From positions 1-19,459 of the forward strand of contig CAVDMD010000033.1 in the NCBI GenBank assembly GCA_963609975.1: DNA of 19,459 bases, given 5' to 3'. The first letter of the stretch is position 1. The number at the start of each line of letters is the position of its first letter. Below are positions 6,290-13,497 of the stretch, one piece after another. Both the position numbers and the translations under genes were made by a program. The notes beneath the pieces were generated by a model. The model was not told where the DNA came from and made no database searches. It worked only from the letters and a program-made list of their open reading frames with translations. Source of the stretch: UMGS973 sp963609975 (GTDB taxonomy: Bacteria > Bacillota > Clostridia > Peptostreptococcales > Anaerovoracaceae).

Positions 6290-7924
6290 CTATCTTGTAT
6301 TCTGCTGCTCAACCAGTCTTACCGAGCTGTATCTTTCTCTGAGCACAGGCTTCTCGATTTTGCCTGTAGGGTTTCTCGGCACATCTGCAAATATGATTTT
6401 GTGAGGTCTTTTGTACCTCGGCAGGTCAAGGCAGAATTCATTAATGTCGTCTTCCGTACATTCCGCACCTTCTTTGAGTTCAATTATCGCCGCCGCAATT
6501 TCTCCCAGTCTGTCATCAGGAAGCCCTATTACCGCAACATCCTTGATGCTGTCGTTTTTTCTCAGGAAGTCCTCTATCTGAACAGGATACAGGTTTTCAC
6601 CGCCGGATATTATCACGTCTTTTTTTCTGTCAACAAGGAACAGGAAGCCGTCCTCGTCCTCATAGGCCATATCGCCTGTCATAAGCCAGCCGTCATAAAG
6701 AGTTTCTCTTGTGGCTTTTTCGTCGTTAAAGTAGCACTTCATAACCCCCGGTCCTTTGACTGCAAGCTCTCCTACCTCGCCTTTTCTGACAAGACCTCTT
6801 GCGTCATCCACTATTTTGACTTCCCAGCCAAATCCGGCCTTGCCTATAGCGCCTACCTTGTGTATGTTTTCAACTCCAAGATGAACGCAGCCCGGTCCTG
6901 TGGATTCACTGAGACCGTAGTTTGTGTCATACTGATGTTTAGGGAAATATGCCTTCCATCTTTTGATCAGACTCGGCGGTACGGGCTGAGCGCCTATGTG
7001 CATAAGCCGCAGCTGGTCAAGCTGATAGTTTTCAAGCCTGATATCGCCTCTGTCAAGAGCATCCAGTATATCCTGACACCATGGAACCAGAAGCCACAGT
7101 ATTGTGCATTTTTCTTCTGAAACAGCCTTCATTATCCATTCGGGTTTTGTGCCTTTTAGAAGCACTGCTCTGCCTCCAACCAGCAGGCTTCCGAACCAGT
7201 GCATTTTTGCTCCTGTGTGATACAGCGGAGGTATGCACAGGAACACATCATCTCTGGTCTGTGAATGATGGTTCTGCTCCACCCGGCAGGCGTGCATCAG
7301 ACTTCTGTGGGGATGAAGTATCGCCTTTGGAAACCCTGTGGTACCTGAGGAGAAGTATATGGCCGCATCATCCGAATCTTTGATATCTGTCTGAGGTGTT
7401 CTGGAGGAGCAGTATCCGATAAGCTCATCATAGCTTTCGGCAAATGACGGACAGTCCTCTCCCGAATACATCATCAGTCTGACTTTTGGCATACGGTCGC
7501 AGATTTCCTCCATACGTCCCGTAAACTCAGGCCCGAACACTATGCCGTCAACCTCTGCCAGTTTGCAGCAGTATTTGATTTCATCCGCCGTATATCTGAA
7601 GTTAAGAGGCACTGCAACCGCACCCGCCTTGAGAATACCGAAGTATATAGGCAGCCATTCGATGCAGTTCATAAGAAGTATCGCAATCTTGTCTCCTTTT
7701 TTGATTCCCCTTGAAAGCAGCAGATTTGCAAATCTGTTGGCCTGCACATTAAATTCTCCCCATGTGATTTCCTTACGGAATCTGGCTCTGCTTGTAGATT
7801 CTATCAGAGAATATTCTCTCCATGTCATTCTGGGCTTGTCATCATCTCCCGGATTAAGCTCTACAAGGCTTACATCGTTTTTGAATAGTGTCGCATTATG
7901 CTCTAAAATCTCTGTAATTGGCAT
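6290..7924 (-). CDS. Class I AMP-forming acyl-CoA synthetase / CoA ligase
   Basis: A complete adenylate-forming enzyme of 544 residues. It shows the P-loop motif YFSSGTTGFPK (190-200), the A5 motif YGLSES (336-341), GWLMTGD (412-418) with the ribose-binding Asp, VDRKKD (431-436), the hinge-region GGENLYP and the C-terminal catalytic lysine in NPTGKIEK (Lys522). It should activate a carboxylic acid as acyl-AMP and transfer it to CoA in the cytoplasm. Chain length or aromatic specificity cannot be read from the sequence. It follows the symporter gene by 22 bases with an AAAGGA ribosome binding site and no terminator, so it is part of the T-box-controlled unit. That context suggests the acid is derived from, or imported with, an aromatic amino acid, which is an inference. 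Confidence 0.92.
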   Translation of the reverse strand: MPITEILEHNATLFKNDVSLVELNPGDDDKPRMTWREYSLIESTSRARFRKEITWGEFNVQANRFANLLLSRGIKKGDKIAILLMNCIEWLPIYFGILKAGAVAVPLNFRYTADEIKYCCKLAEVDGIVFGPEFTGRMEEICDRMPKVRLMMYSGEDCPSFAESYDELIGYCSSRTPQTDIKDSDDAAIYFSSGTTGFPKAILHPHRSLMHACRVEQNHHSQTRDDVFLCIPPLYHTGAKMHWFGSLLVGGRAVLLKGTKPEWIMKAVSEEKCTILWLLVPWCQDILDALDRGDIRLENYQLDQLRLMHIGAQPVPPSLIKRWKAYFPKHQYDTNYGLSESTGPGCVHLGVENIHKVGAIGKAGFGWEVKIVDDARGLVRKGEVGELAVKGPGVMKCYFNDEKATRETLYDGWLMTGDMAYEDEDGFLFLVDRKKDVIISGGENLYPVQIEDFLRKNDSIKDVAVIGLPDDRLGEIAAAIIELKEGAECTEDDINEFCLDLPRYKRPHKIIFADVPRNPTGKIEKPVLRERYSSVRLVEQQNTR

Positions 7925-7946
7925 TTCTCATTTCCTTTCTGATGAT

Positions 7947-9479
7947 TTATCTGAAAACTATATCTGTAAATTCACTGTCGAATTTCTTTGTAAAGCTGCT
8001 TACTGCCGGCACTGCTGCAAAAGATACCGCCATAGCCAGCACGCCAAGTCCCGCCGCATTGTCTACCGCCGCAGGAAATCCGCTGCTGCAGGTGATCACA
8101 GCCGTCGGCACCGCAATAGCAAGAAATCCGCATATCATGCCTGCAAAGGCTCCCGCTTTTGTAATGTTTCTGGAAAAAATCCCCCACACATACGGTCCTA
8201 TGAAGCAGCCTGCAACAACTCCCCATGAAAAACTCATTATGTTAACTATAATCGAGATGTTAAGTGTTGCAAATACGAACGAGCAGGCTATAAATACAAG
8301 GCACAGTATCCTTGTAAGAAGCATCTGCCGGCTGCCGCCGAAGCCTTTTTTGAGCTGTGGCGCCAGATCCACTGAAATTGCCGAGGCAGATGACAGCACT
8401 ATACCTGACAGCGTTGACATCGACGCCGAAAACAGCAATATAATTATAACCGCCAGTATAACTATTGTAAAGCCGCCGCCTCCGAGCGCCTTCATAAGCA
8501 TATTCGGTATTACTCCGTCATAGCCCGCCTCAGGAAGCGTATTGCCGAGTATGAGTCTTGAGCATGAGCCTGCCGTATATGCGCCCGCCCCTATAACGAA
8601 GCAGAACAGTGTTGAAACTATCGTAGCCTGTTTAATGGCTTTGCCCTCTTTGACTGCGTAGTATTTGGTAACCATCTGAGGCAGCCCCCATACACCAAAG
8701 CTGGTAAGAAGTATATTGGTGCAGAGGAATTTCCAGCTGTCCGCACCCCATATGCTTGTAAGCTGCGCACCTGTCACCCCGTCACCGTTGTCTGTAATCT
8801 GTGAAAGTCTTGAAAGTCCCTCTGCAAGACCGCCCACCTCATCTGTGTTAAGCAGTGCGCCTATCATAAATATGATACCTGCCACCATTATAATTCCCTG
8901 TATGAAATCCGTAAGGCTTGATGCGGTATAGCCGCCAAGCACCAGATATACTGCTGTAAGCGCCGCTATGGCCAGCATACACCAGTTCACCGAAAGTGAA
9001 GGGAATATCGTATTGAACATAAATCCAAGTCCCTTGTATACCGCTGCCGAGTACGGCACAAGGAATATGAATATTATCAGCGCTGCAATGACCTTCATAA
9101 CATCAGAGTCATATCTTGAACCGAAAAACTCCGGCATCGTCTTGGAATTAAGCGTATGCGTCATGTGTCTTGTGCGCTTTGCCATAAGCAGCCACGAAAG
9201 CAGACAGCCAAGTACTGCGTTTCCTATGCCTATCCATATGCTGCCTATACCTATGTCCCAGCCGTGCTTGCCTGCATATCCCACAAATATTACTGCCGAA
9301 AAATATGCTGTGCCGTATGAAAATGCCGACACCCAGCCGCTTACATTACGTCCTCCGAGCAAAAACCCGTCGAGATTTTTTACCTTTTTGAAGCTTGCTG
9401 CTCCTATGCCTATCATTCCGAGTGCAAACAGCACAAACGCAATGACAGTCACTGTCTGAATAAGTTTTAGATTTTCCAT
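7947..9479 (-). CDS. Sodium:solute symporter (SSS family)
   Basis: An integral membrane protein of 510 residues with about thirteen hydrophobic helices, the standard length and layout of the SSS family (PutP, PanF and relatives). The early segment DGFLLGGRNVSGWVSAFSYG is the family's typical entry into helix 2, and the VYLVLGGYTASSLTDFIQGI stretch is the conserved SSS signature region. It should import an organic solute with Na+. The start has GAGGAG about seven bases upstream. It is the first gene after a full T-box riboswitch with a likely Tyr specifier and is followed closely by an acyl-CoA synthetase gene. From the T-box, the substrate may be tyrosine or a related aromatic compound; the protein sequence alone does not show this. 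Confidence 0.92.
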   Translation of the reverse strand: MENLKLIQTVTVIAFVLFALGMIGIGAASFKKVKNLDGFLLGGRNVSGWVSAFSYGTAYFSAVIFVGYAGKHGWDIGIGSIWIGIGNAVLGCLLSWLLMAKRTRHMTHTLNSKTMPEFFGSRYDSDVMKVIAALIIFIFLVPYSAAVYKGLGFMFNTIFPSLSVNWCMLAIAALTAVYLVLGGYTASSLTDFIQGIIMVAGIIFMIGALLNTDEVGGLAEGLSRLSQITDNGDGVTGAQLTSIWGADSWKFLCTNILLTSFGVWGLPQMVTKYYAVKEGKAIKQATIVSTLFCFVIGAGAYTAGSCSRLILGNTLPEAGYDGVIPNMLMKALGGGGFTIVILAVIIILLFSASMSTLSGIVLSSASAISVDLAPQLKKGFGGSRQMLLTRILCLVFIACSFVFATLNISIIVNIMSFSWGVVAGCFIGPYVWGIFSRNITKAGAFAGMICGFLAIAVPTAVITCSSGFPAAVDNAAGLGVLAMAVSFAAVPAVSSFTKKFDSEFTDIVFR

Positions 9480-9540
9480 TCTGCTCTCCTCTCTGGTTCG
9501 TTCTGTTAAGTGCTCAGAAAGCAGTACAAAAACAAATAAA

Positions 9541-9562
9541 CCGCCCTCTAAACAGAGGGCGG
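9541..9562 (-). terminator. Terminator of the T-box leader
   Basis: CCGCCCTCT and AGAGGGCGG form a perfect nine-pair GC-rich stem with a GTTT loop, followed by TTTATTTGTTTTT on the minus strand. Its left part overlaps the end of the antiterminator region, as usual for T-boxes. Confidence 0.9.
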
Positions 9563-9819
9563 AGATTAACTTCGCGGTACCACCTCATTCATCGTTTTCT
9601 CGCAAAAACGACCTTAACAGGTACGACATTATTACTAATGGTTATACCCTTGTGCTGTAACGGGCACTCCCGTCGTAGCCTACTTGCGAATGCTTTCGGT
9701 ACGCAGCTCCGAGATGTATTCACAATAAGTAACTATGCGCCTTTCACCTGCCGGCAGCTCTCTGTTTCAGTCTCCTTAATGCTACTGGTTCTCTTCACAG
9801 CCTTGTCTTTTTCAATTAT
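9541..9819 (-). ncRNA. T-box riboswitch, probable tRNA-Tyr sensor
   Basis: The minus-strand leader has all parts of a T-box. Stem I contains an AGTA element, the distal AGAGAGC...GGTGAAAG segment and a specifier loop reading GTGAA-UAC-A before the closing helix (codon at 9716-9718). The T-box core GGTGGTACCGCG lies at 9573-9584 and a terminator at 9541-9562. The leader binds a tRNA by codon-anticodon pairing and senses whether its 3' end is free; uncharged tRNA favours the antiterminator and lets transcription continue. UAC means tyrosine; a one-base shift would read ACA (Thr), but the A after UAC matches the conserved purine following the specifier. It controls the symporter and acyl-CoA synthetase genes. 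Confidence 0.93.
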
Positions 9820-9825
9820 GTTAGA

Positions 9826-9854
9826 ATTATAGCGCTTATCATAAGCCTTGTCAA
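9826..9854 (-). promoter_or_regulatory. Promoter of the T-box/symporter operon
   Basis: Minus strand TTGACA (9849-9854), 17-base spacer, TATAAT (9826-9831): perfect consensus. The spacer contains the 13-bp palindrome GCTTATCATAAGC (9834-9846), which could bind a repressor in addition to T-box control. Confidence 0.85.
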
Positions 9855-9880
9855 CAGCATTTTGTGATAAATTGACATTT

Positions 9881-9900
9881 TTTATTTCTTTTTATTTCTT
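9881..9900. repeat. Two tandem copies of a 10-bp T-rich unit
   Basis: TTTATTTCTT occurs twice in a row just beyond the stop codon of the zinc-ribbon gene, inside a longer T-rich tract. It may simply be a slipped low-complexity tract; no hairpin accompanies it. Confidence 0.55.
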
Positions 9901-10125
9901 TTATTTTATCGGCTCCGCTTCCAGCCGTTTCTCCATCAGAGGGGTCCATGCAAAGCCGCAATCCTCACATCTGGTTTTATAGCCTGTCATAAATCCGTCC
10001 TCGTTACAGACCACTTCCAAAAGCCCGTCTGCAACCGCCTCGCTTATCTCAGGCACCACCAGCGCCCCTGCCGGAACAAGCCTTGTCAGATTTTCACTGC
10101 CGCATCTGTAACATTTTTTTGCCAT
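9901..10125 (-). CDS. Small zinc-ribbon protein
   Basis: A 74-residue protein with two CxxC knuckles, CYRCG at 5-9 and CEDCG near 53-57, spaced as in zinc-ribbon folds, so it probably binds one zinc ion. Between them is a moderately conserved-looking segment with many acidic residues. No catalytic domain is present; proteins of this type often act as small adapters or nucleic-acid-binding proteins, but no role can be assigned here. The ATG has AAAGGAG eight bases upstream. It appears monocistronic: its promoter lies in a 58-bp segment (10146-10203) repeated before the 17396 gene, and the T-box promoter follows downstream. No hairpin terminator is visible after it, only T-rich sequence. Confidence 0.8.
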   Translation of the reverse strand: MAKKCYRCGSENLTRLVPAGALVVPEISEAVADGLLEVVCNEDGFMTGYKTRCEDCGFAWTPLMEKRLEAEPIK

Positions 10126-10145
10126 ATCAGTCTCCTTTGCCGGGT

Positions 10146-10203
10146 AATTTACCGTTCAAGGCAATATTATCACACAGCCGTCCTGTTTTCAATCAGTATC
10201 CTC
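10146..10203 (-). repeat. Promoter-bearing repeat, copy A
   Basis: Fifty-eight bases match copy B at 17458-17515 at 52 positions, and all six differences are transitions. On the minus strand it holds TTGAAA (10187-10192), a 17-base spacer and TAATAT (10164-10169), also readable as an extended TGTGATAAT, so it is very likely the promoter of the zinc-ribbon gene. The conservation covers spacer and flanks as well as the boxes. Confidence 0.75.
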
Positions 10204-10233
10204 ACAAATATGATCCTTTGCAAAATCCGCACG

Positions 10234-10279
10234 AAAAAACAGAATATGCAGCTCAGAATAAACTTCCCTGCATACTCTG
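10234..10279 (-). terminator. Intrinsic terminator of the secreted-protein gene
   Basis: On the minus strand CAGAGTATGCAG (10268-10279) pairs with CTGCATATTCTG (10240-10251), twelve pairs with one G-U, loop of 16, followed by six U. It lies about 40 bases after the stop codon of the 10318-11379 gene and separates it from the zinc-ribbon gene. Confidence 0.88.
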
Positions 10280-10317
10280 CCTAATACTATATCTTTGGCA
10301 CTGCCTGTTTTGAAAAA

Positions 10318-11379
10318 CTATTTAATAGTAACAGTCTTTGCCTTTGATGCATAGCTGTACGCTCCATATGTCTTGTTGTGATAAGTCCTTACACTTACCT
10401 TTACTTTTTTGCCCTTGTATGTCACCGGTGATTTCATAGTCACTTTAGCTGTGAATGTCTTGCCTGTTCCTTTTACTGTCTTGTAGGCATTGTTAAGTCC
10501 GTTGGTTCCCGCAATCTTGATATATGCGCCCAGACTGTTTGATGCCTTTTTGCTCAAGGTCACTTTAATTGTATAACTGGTCTTGTATTTATATCTCCAT
10601 TCGCTGGTGTCGAAATATTTACTTGACTTTACATTTGAAATCTTGACAGAACTGATTACAGGTTTAACCGAAGGACCCATAGGAACGTTTTTAACTACAT
10701 ATGGGGATCCTACATATGTCTTGCCGTCAACATTTATTGTTCCATAGAACGTAAAATCATATTTTTTGCCTGCCTTAAAACCTGTAAGCCACTGAGATTC
10801 TCCCCATCCGTTTGTAATGTACTGCTCAATGCCGTTTACAGAAAGCCATGTTGATTTACCGCTCTTGCTGGCGTCAACATAATATGTGTTAAGTGCCACC
10901 TTGTTAGGGTATGTGGTGATGTCGATTTTGGTAGGTTTCTTGGCGCCATATTCAAACGGTACCGCATATTTATATTCGCCCCAGTCTGTTCCCACCAGCA
11001 GCCTGTAACTGCCGCAATATGCATCATCTCCAAGGTCAAGCGCACCATATGCAACCCTGTCTCCAAACTCCCATTTGCCAACAGATGTGCCCTGAATTTC
11101 AAATTTTGTCAAATGATTGCCCTGGCTGTCTTTTTCAAAACTGATACCGTCAGGGATTGTGATTTTACAATAAAGAGCATCAGCATTGCCTGATACTATC
11201 CGATTTGTAAAAACATCCTGAGTAAACGCTACAACCGTACCATCATCAAATGTCTTTGTATACTTGTAATCGGCATTTTTGTTAACAGACACTGCACTCG
11301 CTACTGCTGCCGAGGCTGCAATTACTGTAACTGCTACTGCAAGCATAAACAGCACTCTGAATAATTTTGTTTTTTTCAT
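10318..11379 (-). CDS. Secreted protein of unknown function
   Basis: A 353-residue protein with a clear signal peptide: KK at residues 2-3, a hydrophobic core to about 26 and an A-S-A-type cleavage region near 24-30. There is no lipobox or sortase signal, so it is probably released. The mature part is rich in Lys, Tyr, Thr and Gly and alternates short hydrophobic strands, suggesting beta-sandwich domains; the last 120 residues, ending AYSYASKAKTVTIK, resemble Ig- or fibronectin-like modules of clostridial secreted proteins. No catalytic motif was recognised. The start has AAAGGAGAG upstream. It has its own promoter (11487-11515), a roughly 100-base leader with hairpins and its own terminator, so it is monocistronic. 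Confidence 0.82.
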   Translation of the reverse strand: MKKTKLFRVLFMLAVAVTVIAASAAVASAVSVNKNADYKYTKTFDDGTVVAFTQDVFTNRIVSGNADALYCKITIPDGISFEKDSQGNHLTKFEIQGTSVGKWEFGDRVAYGALDLGDDAYCGSYRLLVGTDWGEYKYAVPFEYGAKKPTKIDITTYPNKVALNTYYVDASKSGKSTWLSVNGIEQYITNGWGESQWLTGFKAGKKYDFTFYGTINVDGKTYVGSPYVVKNVPMGPSVKPVISSVKISNVKSSKYFDTSEWRYKYKTSYTIKVTLSKKASNSLGAYIKIAGTNGLNNAYKTVKGTGKTFTAKVTMKSPVTYKGKKVKVSVRTYHNKTYGAYSYASKAKTVTIK

Positions 11380-11443
11380 CTCGTCTCTCCTTTCAAAAAA
11401 CAGTCTCTCTGAAACGGGACATCCCCCCTGCTGTCCTTTGTTT

Positions 11444-11468
11444 CTTGCGCTTTCGCAAGGTGCGAAAG
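11444..11468 (-). promoter_or_regulatory. Two mutually exclusive hairpins in the leader of the secreted-protein gene
   Basis: CTTGCG/CGCAAG (11444-11449 and 11454-11459) and CTTTCGC/GCGAAAG (11450-11456 and 11462-11468) share bases, so only one stem can form at a time. They lie just after the predicted transcription start. A further GGACA/TGTCC stem follows. Neither matches a riboswitch I recognise. Confidence 0.4.
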
Positions 11469-11486
11469 TAACACTGCGTTTCTACA

Positions 11487-11515
11487 AGTATATAGGTTAT
11501 TTCTCTGCCTGTCAC
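11487..11515 (-). promoter_or_regulatory. Promoter of the secreted-protein gene
   Basis: Minus strand GTGACA (11510-11515), 17-base spacer, TATACT (11487-11492), each one base off consensus. Start near 11480, giving a leader of about 100 bases. Confidence 0.65.
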
Positions 11516-11557
11516 TGACACTTATGTTAGTAGAATTGCCATCCCTGCGATTTTTTC

Positions 11558-11596
11558 AAAAAAAACACGCCTCCGAGCATTTGTACTCAGGAAGCG
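11558..11596 (-). terminator. Terminator after the response regulator gene
   Basis: On the minus strand CGCTTCC-T-GAG pairs with CTC-GGAGGCG (one bulge, one wobble), loop of eight, followed by a run of U. It closes the transcript containing the two-component system 13 bases after the regulator's stop codon. Confidence 0.8.
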
Positions 11597-11608
11597 CTGC
11601 CTGTCCTG

Positions 11609-12250
11609 TTATTCCTCATCTTCGCTGTCTGTCAGAGTTGCCACCACCAGCTTGTTCTCAATAGCCGTATTTATAAGCTCCGCCTTGTTGCGAAACTGCC
11701 CCAGGCGTATCATCTCCGCCATATTCCAGCGGACACCGCTAACCGAAAGTCCCCATTTGTCGGCAATTTCTCTGTAGGTATCGCCGCGGATAAACGCGCG
11801 AAGTATTTCAATCTGTACGGGAGAGAAATTTCCTGAAAACGTCTTTTTCATCTCCACAGACGGAGAGAAGTCCGGAAATATATGCTCCCCTGCAAGTGTG
11901 CTGCGGATTACCTCTGTCAATTTTTCCGCGCTGCAGTCTTTGTACCACAGGCTGTCGGCGCAGCCGTTTTTAGCCTGCAAAAGCACATTGGGGTCAACAA
12001 GAGATGTAACCACAACCACTTTGATGTGCGGATGCGCCTGTTTAATGCGTTTGCCCGCTGCAAGACCGGAGTGCTTATGCAGTGTCATAACATCCATCAG
12101 CACAAGATCAACGGATTCATTGCAGAGTTTTTCTGCCTCAAATGCGTCTCTCACAGCAGCGGCAACATGAAAATCACCCTCTCCGCCAAGTACGCTGATT
12201 AAGTATTTCTGAATATATAAATCGTCTTCAACAATTATGATATTTATCAT
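11609..12250 (-). CDS. NarL/FixJ-family response regulator
   Basis: A 213-residue response regulator. The receiver domain (about 1-120) has the acidic pair E8-D9-D10, the phosphorylated Asp53 in LVLMDV, Thr82 and the conserved Lys104. The C-terminal part (about 145-205) has a LuxR-type helix-turn-helix: FSPVQIEILRAFIRGDTYRE, then IADKWGLSVSGVRWNMAEM. The start overlaps the stop of the histidine kinase gene by four bases, so the two form a pair. It is the last gene before a strong terminator. Target genes cannot be read directly; the co-transcribed unknown genes at 15211-17396 and the matching promoter segments are candidates. Confidence 0.93.
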   Translation of the reverse strand: MINIIIVEDDLYIQKYLISVLGGEGDFHVAAAVRDAFEAEKLCNESVDLVLMDVMTLHKHSGLAAGKRIKQAHPHIKVVVVTSLVDPNVLLQAKNGCADSLWYKDCSAEKLTEVIRSTLAGEHIFPDFSPSVEMKKTFSGNFSPVQIEILRAFIRGDTYREIADKWGLSVSGVRWNMAEMIRLGQFRNKAELINTAIENKLVVATLTDSEDEE

Positions 12251-13497
12251 TCCTGTATATCCTTTCCCGGCAGCAGAAGCACAAGGCAGAATACCGGTTC
12301 ATGCAGAACCGTCATTTCTCCTCCGCCTGCTTCCACACTGCGGCGAAGTGATGAAAGACCGCTGCCCTCGATAATTTCTCCCTCCGGTTTTTTGCCGTTA
12401 TTGGTAATACTGATGCGAAACCTCTGTCCTGACTTCTCTGCTGTGACCGTAATCTCGTTTCCTCCGGCGTGTTTCACACAGTTTGTCACACATTCCCGCG
12501 CAGCAGAGGCGGCAAGGCTCTCAATAACGGTATCTTCAGGGATATTGCCTGTCACATTGACTTTAACCCCCATTCCGGCGGCAGTGCGGCGCACCTCGTC
12601 CATCGTCCCCGCAAAGGCTGTGTGCCTGCTTGACAGCATATCCACAGCTGATTTGAGTTCCTGCACTTTCTGCTCTGTTTCCTCGCTGCTTTGCATGATA
12701 TCCTGCACAGTGAGAATACTCCTGCCTATGGTGTCGTGAACATAAACTTTCAGCTCCAGACTTTCTTTTTCTCTGATATCGTCATTCATTCTGTCATACA
12801 TCTTCTGCAGTTTTTTGTTTATCTTTTTGAGTTTTTCGTTTTCAAGATGAAGCTGCCGGCTCACTTCATACCGTCTGCTAACATCATACGCAGTCACCTG
12901 CTTCCAGCCCTGCCGGTCATCAACCGTATGCTCATAAGTGCGAAAACGGTAAATTCCGCCTGCTTCTGTGCGAACACAGCCGTTTTGCAGAATTTCGCCG
13001 TTTCGGGGCGATAAAAAAGCCTCTGTCAGCTCATCAAGCATTTGCGGGCAAAAGCCAAGCAAATCTCCTGCAAGCTCCTGCATTTTTTTGTTGATTAAAA
13101 CTATATGCCCGTCAGGATTTGCAAAACACACACCCATTGACAGATCATCTATGGCTTCCCTGACAGAATCCGGCGAAAGGCTGCTTCGCGCTCTCCGTTT
13201 TTCTTTTGGAAACGCAAATCCGAAATGCACCGCCGTCAGCAGAATCAGAGCAGTATATACAAGCCATGGCAGATTCAGTATTGCATAAACAAAATCACAG
13301 GCAGCACCCTTTGTCACCGAACAAAACAGCATAATACCGTCTACCACCATTATAACGCCGCATCGCAGGCATTTTTTTGCCGGCGCGCTGTTGCTGATTT
13401 TGAAAACAAAAAGTCCAAGCTCCACTGCAAGTACGGAAAACAGAAAAACAGAAATCAGAGTTCTGTAATTATCGGGCAGGTATATGAAACCTGTCAT
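12247..13497 (-). CDS. NarL-class sensor histidine kinase
   Basis: A 416-residue kinase. Three to four membrane helices span residues 10-95, followed by a PAS-like region (about 111-200) and a coiled coil (about 205-250). The phospho-acceptor is His254 in VYVHDTIGRS, a HisKA_3-type H box. The ATP-binding domain has an N box ECVTNCVKHAG (335-345), SITNNG in place of D-x-G, and GSGLSSLRRSVEAGGG as the last glycine-rich motif, so kinase activity is expected. It overlaps the sensor-like gene upstream and the response regulator downstream by four bases each, giving a tightly coupled trio. The signal is not known. Confidence 0.92.
   Translation of the reverse strand: MTGFIYLPDNYRTLISVFLFSVLAVELGLFVFKISNSAPAKKCLRCGVIMVVDGIMLFCSVTKGAACDFVYAILNLPWLVYTALILLTAVHFGFAFPKEKRRARSSLSPDSVREAIDDLSMGVCFANPDGHIVLINKKMQELAGDLLGFCPQMLDELTEAFLSPRNGEILQNGCVRTEAGGIYRFRTYEHTVDDRQGWKQVTAYDVSRRYEVSRQLHLENEKLKKINKKLQKMYDRMNDDIREKESLELKVYVHDTIGRSILTVQDIMQSSEETEQKVQELKSAVDMLSSRHTAFAGTMDEVRRTAAGMGVKVNVTGNIPEDTVIESLAASAARECVTNCVKHAGGNEITVTAEKSGQRFRISITNNGKKPEGEIIEGSGLSSLRRSVEAGGGEMTVLHEPVFCLVLLLPGKDIQE

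Noticed and set aside
6401..7120. A 239-codon plus-strand open frame
   Set aside because: Antisense to the acyl-CoA synthetase, which is complete with all core motifs.
9638..9832. A 64-codon plus-strand open frame
   Set aside because: It is the complement of the T-box RNA, whose structure explains the sequence.
11380..11480. Leader considered as a cyclic-di-GMP or other known riboswitch
   Set aside because: Only scattered short matches; the conserved core of the known class is not present.
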